From the NCBI GenBank assembly GCA_020634495.1, contig JACKBR010000038.1, positions 1 to 47,660 on the forward strand: 47,660 nucleotides of DNA, written 5' to 3'. The notes under the pieces are model-generated. The model worked only from the letters and a program-made list of their open reading frames with translations, was not told where the DNA came from and did not search any database. Below, one piece after another: positions 8,278 through 16,604 of the stretch. Each line of letters starts with the position of its first letter. Within the stretch, counting starts at the first letter, position 1. The position numbers and the translations under genes were made by a program. This stretch comes from Ardenticatenaceae bacterium (lineage in GTDB: Bacteria; Chloroflexota; Anaerolineae; Promineifilales; Promineifilaceae).

Positions 8278-8928
8278 GTGTGGAAAATAATAGCTGTTTC
8301 CCGCGCAGGAGTGGCACAAAACACGGCCGTTTACCACCACCTCTCGCTCATTCATTATCTCTTCGCCACACTGTTGGCAAATGGCCCGCTTGTCTGGCTG
8401 GCTTAGAATGGCCGCTAACGATTGGCGCAGGGTGACCGGTTGAACCACCACCAGTTGGTCGTCGGGGATGCGTTGGTAGCCCAGCAAATATTGATGCCAG
8501 CGGCTTGGCTCCTGGGGGGCGTATTGTTGGGCAAGATCGCGCGATACGGCCGTTGGCGAGACCCTCACCGCCTGGCCAGAATACGTATCGATCAACGTGG
8601 CCGCTACTTTGCCGTAATCCTCTACGCGCAGCGTCCGCCGCCCAACAAAACAGTCCGTGGCCACCGCAATGCCATCTGCGCCGCAGCCATCCGTTTCCAC
8701 AATGGTGAGCAGCCGCTTGTTGCCGTTACAAAATGGGGTGGCGCTGTCTGTGGCCAACATGCCTAACGCCATTAGCCCACGCAGCCCCAGCCGCACCCCC
8801 AGCACCTGGCGCGGACACAAATGATGATGCCGCGCTGCGGAACGTTGCAAAAGCGCTGGCAGCAGAGGATGTAACGGCCGTTCCGCATCATGTTCTATGG
8901 GGGAGTTTGAGGTGGGGAAGGCGCTCAT
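8269..8928 (-). CDS. FmdE family protein with C-terminal zinc ribbon
   Basis: 219 residues. The FmdE-type domain (named after subunit E of formylmethanofuran dehydrogenase) is shown by HHHLCPRQVLGVRLGLRG near residue 35, then a Cys cluster CFVGRRTLRVEDYGK with the upstream ETDGCGADGI motif. A treble-clef/zinc-ribbon tail follows: CQQCGEEI and CHSCAG. The arrangement FmdE plus zinc ribbon is known from stand-alone FmdE-like proteins that probably deal with molybdenum cofactor enzymes or metals; the exact role is unsettled. There is no methanogenesis gene nearby, so a role in formylmethanofuran chemistry is not implied. A 7-bp inverted repeat, ACGCACT-TG-AGTGCGT, lies at 8939-8954 just upstream. 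Confidence 0.82.
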   Translation of the reverse strand: MSAFPTSNSPIEHDAERPLHPLLPALLQRSAARHHHLCPRQVLGVRLGLRGLMALGMLATDSATPFCNGNKRLLTIVETDGCGADGIAVATDCFVGRRTLRVEDYGKVAATLIDTYSGQAVRVSPTAVSRDLAQQYAPQEPSRWHQYLLGYQRIPDDQLVVVQPVTLRQSLAAILSQPDKRAICQQCGEEIMNEREVVVNGRVLCHSCAGNSYYFPHKK

Positions 8929-9058
8929 CGAAAATCTGACGCACTTGAGTGCGTGACCATTGGCACGTATGTCGTCGCGTTAAGAAGAAGCATCGGCTAT
9001 AGTGTCCTCATTGGTAAGCAAACGGCCGTCCACACGGCAAAAACTGGGAACGAAAATA

Positions 9059-9235
9059 ATGATGGCACTCCTACTATTTCTCCTCTTAAGCCTGATAACT
9101 TCCATACTGGTTATTTTTGCGGCAATCCTTTCCTCGCGCCTGAGCCGCCACGAGAATTGGACAGAATCGTATGATAACGCAGAAGGCAGCGGCAACCAAT
9201 CGCAGCCGCTGCGTGCCCAAATGTCGAGTAACTAA
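9059..9235 (+). CDS. Possible small single-span membrane protein
   Basis: A 58-codon ORF starting with two adjacent ATG codons. It encodes one long hydrophobic helix (LLLFLLLSLITSILVIFAAI), a short basic stretch (SRLSRHE) and a polar acidic tail. The topology is plausible for a small membrane protein. The ribosome-binding site is weak (GGGAA at about 10 nt) and no homologue is recognised, so it may be spurious. It lies convergent to glpD. Confidence 0.35.
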   Translation: MMALLLFLLLSLITSILVIFAAILSSRLSRHENWTESYDNAEGSGNQSQPLRAQMSSN

Positions 9236-9281
9236 GCAAGAAAAACACCTCTGGCCCGGAGCCAAATTATTCCCGGAAGCC

Positions 9282-11051
9282 TCACGCCGAAAGCGCTTCA
9301 GTTGAACTGGTTTCTGGGGAGCCCCGTTTACGAAGACCAAAATAAAACAAAATGAGCGTGAACGCCGCCGCCAACAAAAGCCCGGCAACGGCCGTTCTAT
9401 TTTTTCGTGGTGACTGCTCTGGAGCAATCGGCGCTTCTGGCTTTTGCAACATGGTGTGCCAGTCAGGCACAGTTTCTTGGGGGGGCAGACTGTATTTGTC
9501 CTGCCAACGCTGCTGGTAAGCCGCCCATTCCTCTGCCCAACGGCCGTCTTCCCAGCCTAACTCCCCCTGACAAATGGCCCGAATTTGCCCCTCGAGTGTT
9601 GCGCCACCATGCGGCAGCAGCAGCCCCAGGCGCACGCGCCGCAGCAGCAAATCATCCAAATGCACCACGCCTTCGCTGCGGGCCGACCAGCGAAGCTCCG
9701 CCCACAAAACATTGGTGTTGGGAATGGGAAGTAGTTCGTCGGGTTGGGCGGCAGCCACCAAATCGGCTGCCTCTTTGCCGTAGCGGCCAATCAGCCGTCG
9801 CCGGATTGCTTCAGGCAGGGAGGCGGGTAAATCTTCGGTCACTTCATCTAAAGCGGGTTCATCTTCATCGATTTTGGGCATGTCTGGCAGCATTTCTCGC
9901 GCCGCCTTCAGCGCGTCCAGGGCGATGAGGCGGAAGGTGGTCAGCTTGCCCCCGGTCACGGTGAGCAGCCCATTTTCCGTCCACACCACATGGTCGCGGG
10001 ATTCGGCCGAGGGGTCTGTTTTGCCAGTGTTGATGACGGGACGCACGCCAGCAAAAGTGGCCAGCACATCATCCAGCGTCAGGCCCAGCGATGGATAGCT
10101 GTCTTCAACGGCAGCCATCAGGTAAGCCACCTCGCCAGGGGTGATGTGCGGTTCGTGGCTTAAATCTTCACTATGATCCACGTCTGTCGTGCCGACCAAA
10201 GTGACGCCATCCCAGGGGAAGATGAAAACAAAACGGCCGTCTAGCGGATGGTTAAACGAGACCGCCTGGGCCAAGGGGAAGCGCCATTGGGGGAAGATGA
10301 GGTGGCTGCCGCGCAACGGCCGTAATCGTGGCTCCTGGTCTACTTTTTGCCGCAAATCATCGGCCCAGGCCCCGGTGGCGTTGATAACGATTTTGGCGCG
10401 CACGGCCGTTTCTTGTCCAGTTTCCCGATTTTGCAGCCTTGCCCCCACAACCTGCCCCTCTTCCCGAATCAGGTCAACAGCGGCGATGTAATTTACGGCC
10501 GTACCGCCCGCCGCCACAGCCTCACGCAGCACCCGCAGCACCAGCCGGGCATCGTCCGTTTGCGCATCAAAATAGTGGAACGCGCCCGCCAAATCTTGCA
10601 CATTCAGGCGCGGGGCCAACATCCACACCTCTTGCGGGCTGTAGTAGCGATGGCTCCATTGCAGCGCCACCAGATCGTAAAAAGAAAGCCCTGCTTGAAT
10701 GAGCCACTTTTCCCGCCTTTGGCCGCTGCCTTTCTCGTTGGCCAGCAAAAAGCCCAGCGGGTCCACCAGACCTGGCGCGGATTCTTGCAGACGTTGCCGC
10801 TCCTGCACGCTGGCCTGCGTCAGCCCGATCTTGCCCTGCTTCAGGTAGCGCAGCCCGCCATGCACCAGCTTGGAGCTGCGGCTGGAGGTGCCAAAAGCAA
10901 AGTCGCGCTGCTCCACGAGCAAGGTTTTTAGCCCCAGCCGCGTCGCTTCGCGCAAAATCCCCGCGCCGGTAATGCCGCCGCCGACCACCACGATGTCCCA
11001 CGGCTGGTCCAAATTTTGCCAAATCTGTTCACGCCAATTTTTGTTCCACAT
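9282..11051 (-). CDS. glpD: FAD-dependent glycerol-3-phosphate dehydrogenase with C-terminal membrane tail
   Basis: 589 residues. It oxidises glycerol-3-phosphate to dihydroxyacetone phosphate and passes electrons to the membrane quinone pool. The FAD Rossmann motif VVVGGGITGAGILREATRLG is near residue 20. It is followed by the family signature FGTSSRSSKLVHGGLRYL, GSHLIFP and the late GGKLTTFR motif. Typical bacterial GlpD is about 500-560 residues. This one ends with a Pro/Lys linker and a helix (VAGLLLAAAFTLILFYFGLR), suggesting permanent membrane anchoring rather than the usual peripheral contact. Its substrate comes from GlpF and GlpK encoded downstream in the same island. It lies 120 bp downstream of the AGPS-like gene on the same strand, across a tandem repeat. 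Confidence 0.95.
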   Translation of the reverse strand: MWNKNWREQIWQNLDQPWDIVVVGGGITGAGILREATRLGLKTLLVEQRDFAFGTSSRSSKLVHGGLRYLKQGKIGLTQASVQERQRLQESAPGLVDPLGFLLANEKGSGQRREKWLIQAGLSFYDLVALQWSHRYYSPQEVWMLAPRLNVQDLAGAFHYFDAQTDDARLVLRVLREAVAAGGTAVNYIAAVDLIREEGQVVGARLQNRETGQETAVRAKIVINATGAWADDLRQKVDQEPRLRPLRGSHLIFPQWRFPLAQAVSFNHPLDGRFVFIFPWDGVTLVGTTDVDHSEDLSHEPHITPGEVAYLMAAVEDSYPSLGLTLDDVLATFAGVRPVINTGKTDPSAESRDHVVWTENGLLTVTGGKLTTFRLIALDALKAAREMLPDMPKIDEDEPALDEVTEDLPASLPEAIRRRLIGRYGKEAADLVAAAQPDELLPIPNTNVLWAELRWSARSEGVVHLDDLLLRRVRLGLLLPHGGATLEGQIRAICQGELGWEDGRWAEEWAAYQQRWQDKYSLPPQETVPDWHTMLQKPEAPIAPEQSPRKNRTAVAGLLLAAAFTLILFYFGLRKRGSPETSSTEALSA

Positions 11052-11122
11052 AAAAGTTAGTCCCGTTGCCGCAGTTTTTTACTGCGAAAAGTGTGCGAGT
11101 TTGCAAGTGAATAATTGAAGAA

Positions 11123-11184
11123 TTCACCCCTTCACCCCTTCACCCCTTCACCCGTTCACCCGTTCACCTTGTCACCTTGTCACC
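11123..11184. repeat. Tandem octamer repeat (TTCACCCC type)
   Basis: Four to eight degenerate copies of an 8-bp unit: TTCACCCC several times, then TTCACCCG, then variants ending in TTGTCACC. It fills the gap between glpD and the AGPS-like gene and supplies the stop codon of the latter. Low-complexity slippage is the simplest origin. Confidence 0.85.
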
Positions 11185-12767
11185 AAAACCCCTGGATTCA
11201 TTACACCAACTGGATCATACTGCCGTGCCAATGCTTCCAGGGTGGCGATGCCCAGCTTGCCCTTTTCTGCTTCCAGGTAGGGTTGGTGGTCTTTGCCCAC
11301 GCCGTGCTGGTGGCTGATGGTGCCGCTGTGCCGCACGATCGCCTGGCTGGCGGCCGTTTTCATCTTGTCCCAGCGTTCTAAATTTTCATCTGCATCTGCT
11401 GAGAGGCGGAAGAGGTAGGTGGTGTAGATGCTGCATCCGGTGGCGTACATGTGCGACAGGTGGGTGAAGACGTGCAGCCGTTCGTCAAATTGGGCCATGG
11501 CTGTTTTGAGGCTGGTTTCGATGTCGGCGAGGGTGGCGTCTACCTGGTTCCAGGTTACGGCCGTTTCCAACGTATCCACCCCGTAGCCAATCTCCCACAG
11601 AGTGTTGCGCAGGTAAGGGGTGCGGAAGCGCCCTTTTTGCCATTGGTTGCCAAATTGCTGCCCCACATGAATGCCGCCCTGCTCTTTGGCCAGGCTCACG
11701 GCCTCGTTGCGGGCGGCATTTACAATGTGGCGGTTGCCGCTAAAGCCGATCAAGAGCATCGATTTGTTTTCATCGATGCCCCGGATGCTTAATAATCGCT
11801 CCAGCGTGCCGATGAGCATCTCATGCCCCGCGAGTTTGAGCGTGGTTTCCGTTTCCACCCCGGTGCTCAGGCGCAGCATGGAGAGGGGGAGATTTGCCTG
11901 GAGCATTTGGCGCACGGCCGTTTTGCCAGCGGCAAAATTGGGGAAGAAAATGGCGTTGAACGATTCCCGCTCTGGCAGGGGCGAAATGCGCACGGTGGCC
12001 TCGGTGATGATGCCCAGGCGGCCCTCGGAGCCGAGGACAAGCTGGCGTAAATCTGGCCCGGCGGCGGAGGCGGGCAGCGGGGGCATGATCAAGTCACCGG
12101 CTGGGGACAGCAGCTTGCCGCCCGCAAAGAGGTCTTCGATACGGCCGTAGCCCCGCGACTGCTGCCCGCTGGAGCGCGTGGCCACCCAGCCACCCAGCGT
12201 AGAATATTCAAAGGATTGGGGAAAATGACCCAGCGTGTGCCCTTTGGCCCGCAGCTGCGCCTCCATTTCTGGGCCGGCAATGCCCGCGCCAAACGTGGCC
12301 AACTGGCTGGTGCTGTCCAGCGCCGTCAGGCGGCTGATGCGCTGCAAATTCACGGTAAGCACGGGACGGTCGCCCGGTTCCGGGTTGATGTGCCCCACCA
12401 CGCTGGTGCCACCCCCGTAAGGAATTAGCTTGATGTCGTGGCTGCGGGCAAACTGGAGCAAGGTGCGTACATCGGCTTCGGTATGCGGGAAGGCAACCCC
12501 GTCGGGGAAGGTGCGAATATGCCCGCTGCGCAGTTCTACCCAGTCGGGGAAGCTTTGGCCACGAGCGTGCTTCAGCCGCGTTTCGGCATCGGTTTTAATG
12601 AGTGGATGGGCGGGCAAGCGGCTTTCTGGCACGGTAAGGATGATCTCAGCCAGAGTGGCATCTGGTGTTGGTGTTGCTTCGCCAACCAGGTTTGTGAGAA
12701 ATTCGCCTGCTTTTTCTGGGAGTGGATAGGTAACGGCCGTATCCCCCCAACCATTCCATCGTTTCAT
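11172..12767 (-). CDS. AGPS-like FAD-linked oxidase
   Basis: 531 residues. The PCMH-type FAD domain is clear: LIPYGGGTSVVGHINPEP, then GHTLGHFPQSFEYSTLGGWV and SSGQQSRGYGRIEDL, then LVLGSEGRLGIITEATVRI. The C-terminal cap has SHMYATGCSIYTTYLF and GTISHQHGVGKDHQPYL, which match alkyldihydroxyacetonephosphate synthase more closely than D-lactate dehydrogenase. AGPS exchanges the acyl chain of acyl-DHAP for a fatty alcohol in ether lipid synthesis; bacterial relatives in glycerol operons are uncharacterised. The ATG at 12767 is chosen because AAGGA lies 8 nt upstream. Longer in-frame starts (up to 12944) run into the divergent dhaR. It is probably transcribed together with glpD. Confidence 0.82.
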   Translation of the reverse strand: MKRWNGWGDTAVTYPLPEKAGEFLTNLVGEATPTPDATLAEIILTVPESRLPAHPLIKTDAETRLKHARGQSFPDWVELRSGHIRTFPDGVAFPHTEADVRTLLQFARSHDIKLIPYGGGTSVVGHINPEPGDRPVLTVNLQRISRLTALDSTSQLATFGAGIAGPEMEAQLRAKGHTLGHFPQSFEYSTLGGWVATRSSGQQSRGYGRIEDLFAGGKLLSPAGDLIMPPLPASAAGPDLRQLVLGSEGRLGIITEATVRISPLPERESFNAIFFPNFAAGKTAVRQMLQANLPLSMLRLSTGVETETTLKLAGHEMLIGTLERLLSIRGIDENKSMLLIGFSGNRHIVNAARNEAVSLAKEQGGIHVGQQFGNQWQKGRFRTPYLRNTLWEIGYGVDTLETAVTWNQVDATLADIETSLKTAMAQFDERLHVFTHLSHMYATGCSIYTTYLFRLSADADENLERWDKMKTAASQAIVRHSGTISHQHGVGKDHQPYLEAEKGKLGIATLEALARQYDPVGVMNPGVLVTR

Positions 12768-12914
12768 AGCTGCCATCCTTTGTGTGTTTTCGCTTTGCTT
12801 GAATGATAGGTCAGATGATGGCTGGTTGTCCAGTGACCAGAATTGAATGCCGTTTTGCCCGTCAGGCAGCGCCAAAAAGTTTGCGCCAGACAGTGATTTT
12901 TGTGAAAATGTATC

Positions 12915-14909
12915 ATGCAGCCGATTGGATACCCGGTAAATCATTCGCTTTTACGGCATTATTGGCAAACCTTTATGGCCAAAGGCCAGTTAACGGCCGT
13001 TGGCGAAGCAGGGCCGGACATCACCATCATTCAATCATGGCAGCGCTGCGCCCCCCTGGCAGATCCTACCAAAGAACCCCATCCACCTGTGCTGCGCGAG
13101 CCAGCCTTGCAAACGCTGCTCAAATCCCAGCAAGAATTAATTACGGTTGCAATCCCGTTCATGGAAGATATGCACCAATATATCGAAGGTTCTGGATCGG
13201 CTATTTTGTTGGCCGATGGGACGGGCTGCGTGCTGTCGCTCAGTGGCGATCCGGTGGCGCAGGAGATTGTGCAGGCGCGTAATCTGGCCGTTGGGTCTTA
13301 CTGGTCGGAGCCGTACCTGGGCACCAATGCTCTGGGGGTAACGCTGGTGGCGGCCATGCCGGTGCAGGTGGTTGGCGCGGAGCATTATTTTGAGACGTTT
13401 CACAAGTTCACCAGTACAGCTGCCCCAATCCATGATGTAAACGGCCGTATCATCGGCATCATTGGCGTAGTGAGTGATGCAGAATCGTCAACTTCACACA
13501 CCCTCTCGTTGGTGATGGCTGTGGCGCGGGCTATTGGCAACCAGCTGCAAGCGGAGCTGTATTTGGAAGAGGCCAATCGCCGCCTGACCGAGCTAAACAC
13601 CATCATGGAATCCATTACAGAAGGGGTGATTACCTGGAGCAGTGTCGGGCGGATCAATCATATCAATGCCCAGGCAGGCCGCCTGTTGAATCTATCGCCT
13701 GCTTCAATATTAGGACTGCCGCTTGCCGAGATTTTGCATTTGCCGGAGGTGTTGCAAACGGCTTTGGCCGACAAGCAGGACGTGGAAGATACTGAAGTCA
13801 CGTTGGGCAATAAGCTTTTTGGCGACTATTTGCAAACAGTTGTGACGCTGCGAGTGGTGTGGGAATACGGCCGTCCGGTTGGCTACATGATGATGCTGCG
13901 GCCTTTGGAACAGGTGCGCCGCCTGGTACACCAGCAGGTTGGCAACCAGGCGATGCTAAAGCTGGAGGATATTTTTGCCGAATCGGCGGCCATGCGCCCT
14001 GTCACCCGGCAGGCGCGTATTGCCGCCAGAGGCAGCGCCCCCGTGATGCTGCGCGGTGAAGGCGGCGTGGGCAAAAATCACCTGGCGCGGGCGATTCACA
14101 ACGACAGCGTGCGGGCCGAAAAGCCGTTTATTTCAATTAACTGCCATGCCATTCCGCGTGAACTCATTGTGAGTGAGTTTTTGGGGTATGAAAAAGAGTC
14201 GGGACGAGACGGCCGTCCCAGTAAATTTGAGCTGGCCCATGAAGGAACGCTGCTGCTGGATCAGGTCGAAAGCTTGTCGCTGGAGATGCAGTCGGCTCTG
14301 CTGCAACTGATTGAAACTGGCCACGTGATGCGCCTGGGCAGTTCGCGGCCGATTCCGGTGGATGTGCGCGTGGTGGGGGCAACAACGGCCGATCTGGAAA
14401 CGGCCGTTGCCCAGGGCAACTTCCTTTCACATTTGTATTACCGTTTTTCTGTGTTCCACATCACCATTCCCCCGCTGCGTGAGCGCACGGAAGATATTTT
14501 GCTGCTGGCCAAGCGGCTGTTGGCCCGGTCTGCCCGGAGGCATGGCCAACACCTGGTGCTGGACGACGAGACCGCTGCCATTTTGTGCCGCTATCCCTGG
14601 CCGGGCAATGTGCGCGAGCTAGAGATGGTGTTGGAGCGGGCGGCGTACCAGAGCAGTGATTATGTGATTCGGCCAATCGATTTGCCGGAGAGTGTGCGCA
14701 ACGGCCGTGTGGTGGTGGGGCGTGGGCCGGAGCCACAGCCGGTGCTGTCTGCTGCTGAAGCCGAGCGCGAAGCGATCATTCGGGCGGGGTGGGCCTGCAA
14801 GGGGCGCGTGACGGAGATGGCACGCGAGCTAGAAATCGGCCGTACCACGTTATGGCGCAAGATGAAGCTGCACCAAATAGACCCGGCACGATTTAGAAAC
14901 GGCCGTTAA
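12915..14909 (+). CDS. dhaR: DhaR-type activator (GAF-PAS-AAA+-Fis HTH)
   Basis: 664 residues. The N terminus has the conserved SWQRC motif and a GAF region (about 60-200; AVGSYWSEPYLGTNALG), then a PAS domain (about 215-330). An AAA+ module with Walker A GEGGVGKNHLARAIH follows near 375, then LYYRFSVFHITIPPLRER near 510, and a Fis-type HTH at the end (ARELEIGRTTLWRKMK). The sigma-54 contact loop GAFTGA is absent, replaced by a stretch near FLGYEKESGRDGRP. Escherichia coli DhaR likewise is reported to act at a sigma-70 promoter. Neighbours GlpF, DhaK, DhaL and DhaM support dihydroxyacetone control. The ATG has no good ribosome-binding site. Confidence 0.88.
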   Translation: MQPIGYPVNHSLLRHYWQTFMAKGQLTAVGEAGPDITIIQSWQRCAPLADPTKEPHPPVLREPALQTLLKSQQELITVAIPFMEDMHQYIEGSGSAILLADGTGCVLSLSGDPVAQEIVQARNLAVGSYWSEPYLGTNALGVTLVAAMPVQVVGAEHYFETFHKFTSTAAPIHDVNGRIIGIIGVVSDAESSTSHTLSLVMAVARAIGNQLQAELYLEEANRRLTELNTIMESITEGVITWSSVGRINHINAQAGRLLNLSPASILGLPLAEILHLPEVLQTALADKQDVEDTEVTLGNKLFGDYLQTVVTLRVVWEYGRPVGYMMMLRPLEQVRRLVHQQVGNQAMLKLEDIFAESAAMRPVTRQARIAARGSAPVMLRGEGGVGKNHLARAIHNDSVRAEKPFISINCHAIPRELIVSEFLGYEKESGRDGRPSKFELAHEGTLLLDQVESLSLEMQSALLQLIETGHVMRLGSSRPIPVDVRVVGATTADLETAVAQGNFLSHLYYRFSVFHITIPPLRERTEDILLLAKRLLARSARRHGQHLVLDDETAAILCRYPWPGNVRELEMVLERAAYQSSDYVIRPIDLPESVRNGRVVVGRGPEPQPVLSAAEAEREAIIRAGWACKGRVTEMARELEIGRTTLWRKMKLHQIDPARFRNGR

Positions 14910-15605
14910 TAACTCCCCACCTCTCAACCAGTCTGTTTCATATTGGAACAATTTTAGGAAATATTTGTTTCACCTTGAAACGAAACACCCCCTTTTCTTG
15001 TACGGTTTGCCAAATCCCTCGTATAGTATCCAGGTACTGTATAAAACAACCAACAAAAAAGCATTCTTCATTGTATTGACTGCCCAATAGATTGAAACTT
15101 ACAAAAATATCCTCTTTCACAACTGCTGAATGTTTCCGAGCTTGCGCGGATAACACAAAACAAACCACAAACGCTTTGTCATTGAAACCAGCACACTTGA
15201 ATCTATCCGAAAACCCATAGAGGAAACAGAGAATCAAAAGAGTTTGAACCTGAACTCAAAAGCCTCTGAAAACGCTGTGGCAAATTTTTGGATAAGTATT
15301 GAGTCAACATACTTTTTTGGCTTTTACACAGAAATAAGGAGGTGGTCGCTCTAGTCAAAAATATAAAACAAATATGCAGCTTTTACCCCCGCAAAACCAA
15401 TGATGTGTTTTGCTCCCCCTGTACGCCATTTTGGCTGTACGCTCGGTATGTAAAAGCGGGGAAAATGTTTAAAACACAATCCATCTCGACCGCTTTTACT
15501 TTTAGGCAAATCACAAAAAAGCCACTCCCACAGTGGAACGGCGTGTGATTTGTAAATTCGGGAATTTAGGAAGAAGAAAATAGTTACATACTAAGGAGAG
15601 GAACA
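14910..15605 (+). promoter_or_regulatory. Regulatory region of the glpF-dha operon with paired palindromes
   Basis: This 700-bp gene-free stretch is AT-rich. Two related palindromes lie 32 bp apart centre to centre: TGTTTCA-TAT-TGGAACA (14934-14950, one mismatch) and GTTTCA-CCT-TGAAAC (14967-14981, perfect). Three helical turns apart, they look like tandem dimer sites, probably for the activator encoded just upstream. Further down, the octamer GCTTTTAC occurs four times (15320, 15379, 15492, and inverted at 15450). I find no convincing ORF; the minus-strand ORF at 14938-15237 lacks a ribosome-binding site and family features. The promoter itself cannot be fixed. Confidence 0.5.
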
Positions 15606-16310
15606 ATGAGTCCGTTTTTAGGTGAATTGCTTGGCACGATGGTGTTGATTATTTTGGGTGATGGCGTTGTGGCCAATGTTCTTTTGGCGAAATCAAAAGG
15701 TGAAAATGCAGGCTGGATGGTTATAACCTCTGGCTGGGCTTTTGCCGTGATGGCTGGTGTATTTACAGCCCAGGCCTTTGGCAGCGCAGCCGCCCACATT
15801 AATCCGGCAGTAACGGTTGGCTTTGCTTTGCGTGATGGCGACTGGAGCAATGTTGTGACCTTTATTCTCGCTCAACTGATTGGCGCATTTATTGGCGCGG
15901 TAATTGTCTGGTTGGCCTATCTGCCCCATTGGAAAGAAACCAGCGATGCAGGTTTGAAGCTGGCCGTATTCTCCACGGGACCCGCGATTCGCAATACCAC
16001 CGCCAATATCATTACCGAGATCATCGGTACGTTTGTGCTGTTGGTGGGCGTCCATGCCATCTTTGCTGGCAGTGTAAGTGATGCGCTTGGCCCGTTTTTG
16101 GTTGGTTCGCTCGTTTGGGGTATTGGCCTGTCATTGGGCGGCCCCACCGGGTATGCCATCAATCCGGCCCGCGACTTAGGCCCACGAATTGCCCATTTCC
16201 TGCTGCCTATTGCTGGCAAGGGTGACTCTGACTGGGGTTATGGTTGGATTCCCGTTGTTGCCCCAATCGTTGGCGGTATCTTGGCAGGTATCTTCCTCCT
16301 GTTATTTTAA
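15606..16310 (+). CDS. glpF: Aquaglyceroporin, glycerol uptake facilitator
   Basis: 234 residues with six membrane helices and two half-helices of the MIP fold. Both NPA boxes are intact: AHINPAVTVGFALRDG and YAINPARDLGPRI. An Asp after the second box (NPARD) and the Gly-rich helix contacts are typical of glycerol-conducting members such as GlpF. It passes glycerol and possibly dihydroxyacetone across the inner membrane down the gradient, trapping being done by GlpK and DhaKL encoded downstream. A strong ribosome-binding site (AAGGAGAGG) precedes the ATG. It is the first gene of the plus-strand run glpF-dhaK-dhaL-glpK-dhaM. Confidence 0.95.
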   Translation: MSPFLGELLGTMVLIILGDGVVANVLLAKSKGENAGWMVITSGWAFAVMAGVFTAQAFGSAAAHINPAVTVGFALRDGDWSNVVTFILAQLIGAFIGAVIVWLAYLPHWKETSDAGLKLAVFSTGPAIRNTTANIITEIIGTFVLLVGVHAIFAGSVSDALGPFLVGSLVWGIGLSLGGPTGYAINPARDLGPRIAHFLLPIAGKGDSDWGYGWIPVVAPIVGGILAGIFLLLF

Positions 16311-16333
16311 TTAACAATACCTCCCAAAAAATA

Positions 16334-16382
16334 GGTAAAAGCCAAACAGGCATTTGAAATGCGCTCAGATTTGGCTTTTACC
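16334..16382 (+). terminator. Long double hairpin after glpF
   Basis: GGTAAAAGCCAAA (16334-16346) pairs perfectly with TTTGGCTTTTACC (16370-16382), and the loop contains an inner palindrome GCATTT-G-AAATGC (16350-16362). The arms include GTAAAAGC, the same octamer repeated upstream of glpF. No T run follows, so it may attenuate or protect the mRNA. Confidence 0.6.
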
Positions 16383-16446
16383 TGAGCAAACTTCCGAGAA
16401 ATCGCATCTTGTTTTTCAAACTAATTTCTGTGGTTTGCTTAGATAG

Positions 16447-16486
16447 CCCACCCGGCACATCTGCATGAAACATGCTGCCGGGTGGG
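16447..16486 (+). repeat. GC-rich hairpin between glpF and dhaK
   Basis: CCCACCCGGCA (16447-16457) pairs perfectly with TGCCGGGTGGG (16476-16486). The stem continues after a 5-nt one-sided bulge as GCATG-AAA-CATGC (16463-16475). It is probably an mRNA structure that sets the relative level of glpF and the dha genes. Confidence 0.6.
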
Positions 16487-16604
16487 TCCACAACAACCTT
16501 AAAATTTGTTCTTGTTTGCAGAAGCAAATTTAATTTAACTTGCTCGTGTTTCTTGCCAGTTGGCGTTTGCCAGCAGGCTTAGGTAGTGAAAGGAGCCTTT
16601 TCCG

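Noticed and set aside
8269..8928. Evidence for methanogenesis-type C1 metabolism from the FmdE domain
   Set aside because: Stand-alone FmdE-like proteins are common in non-methanogens, and no other formylmethanofuran gene is nearby.
12915..14909. Sigma-54-dependent regulation of the dha operon
   Set aside because: The regulator lacks the GAFTGA loop and I saw no clear -24/-12 element before glpF.
14938..15237. Minus-strand ORF of 99 codons in the glpF upstream region
   Set aside because: It has no ribosome-binding site, no recognisable domain and covers the palindromic sites; its Cys/Phe-rich composition looks like AT-rich non-coding DNA.
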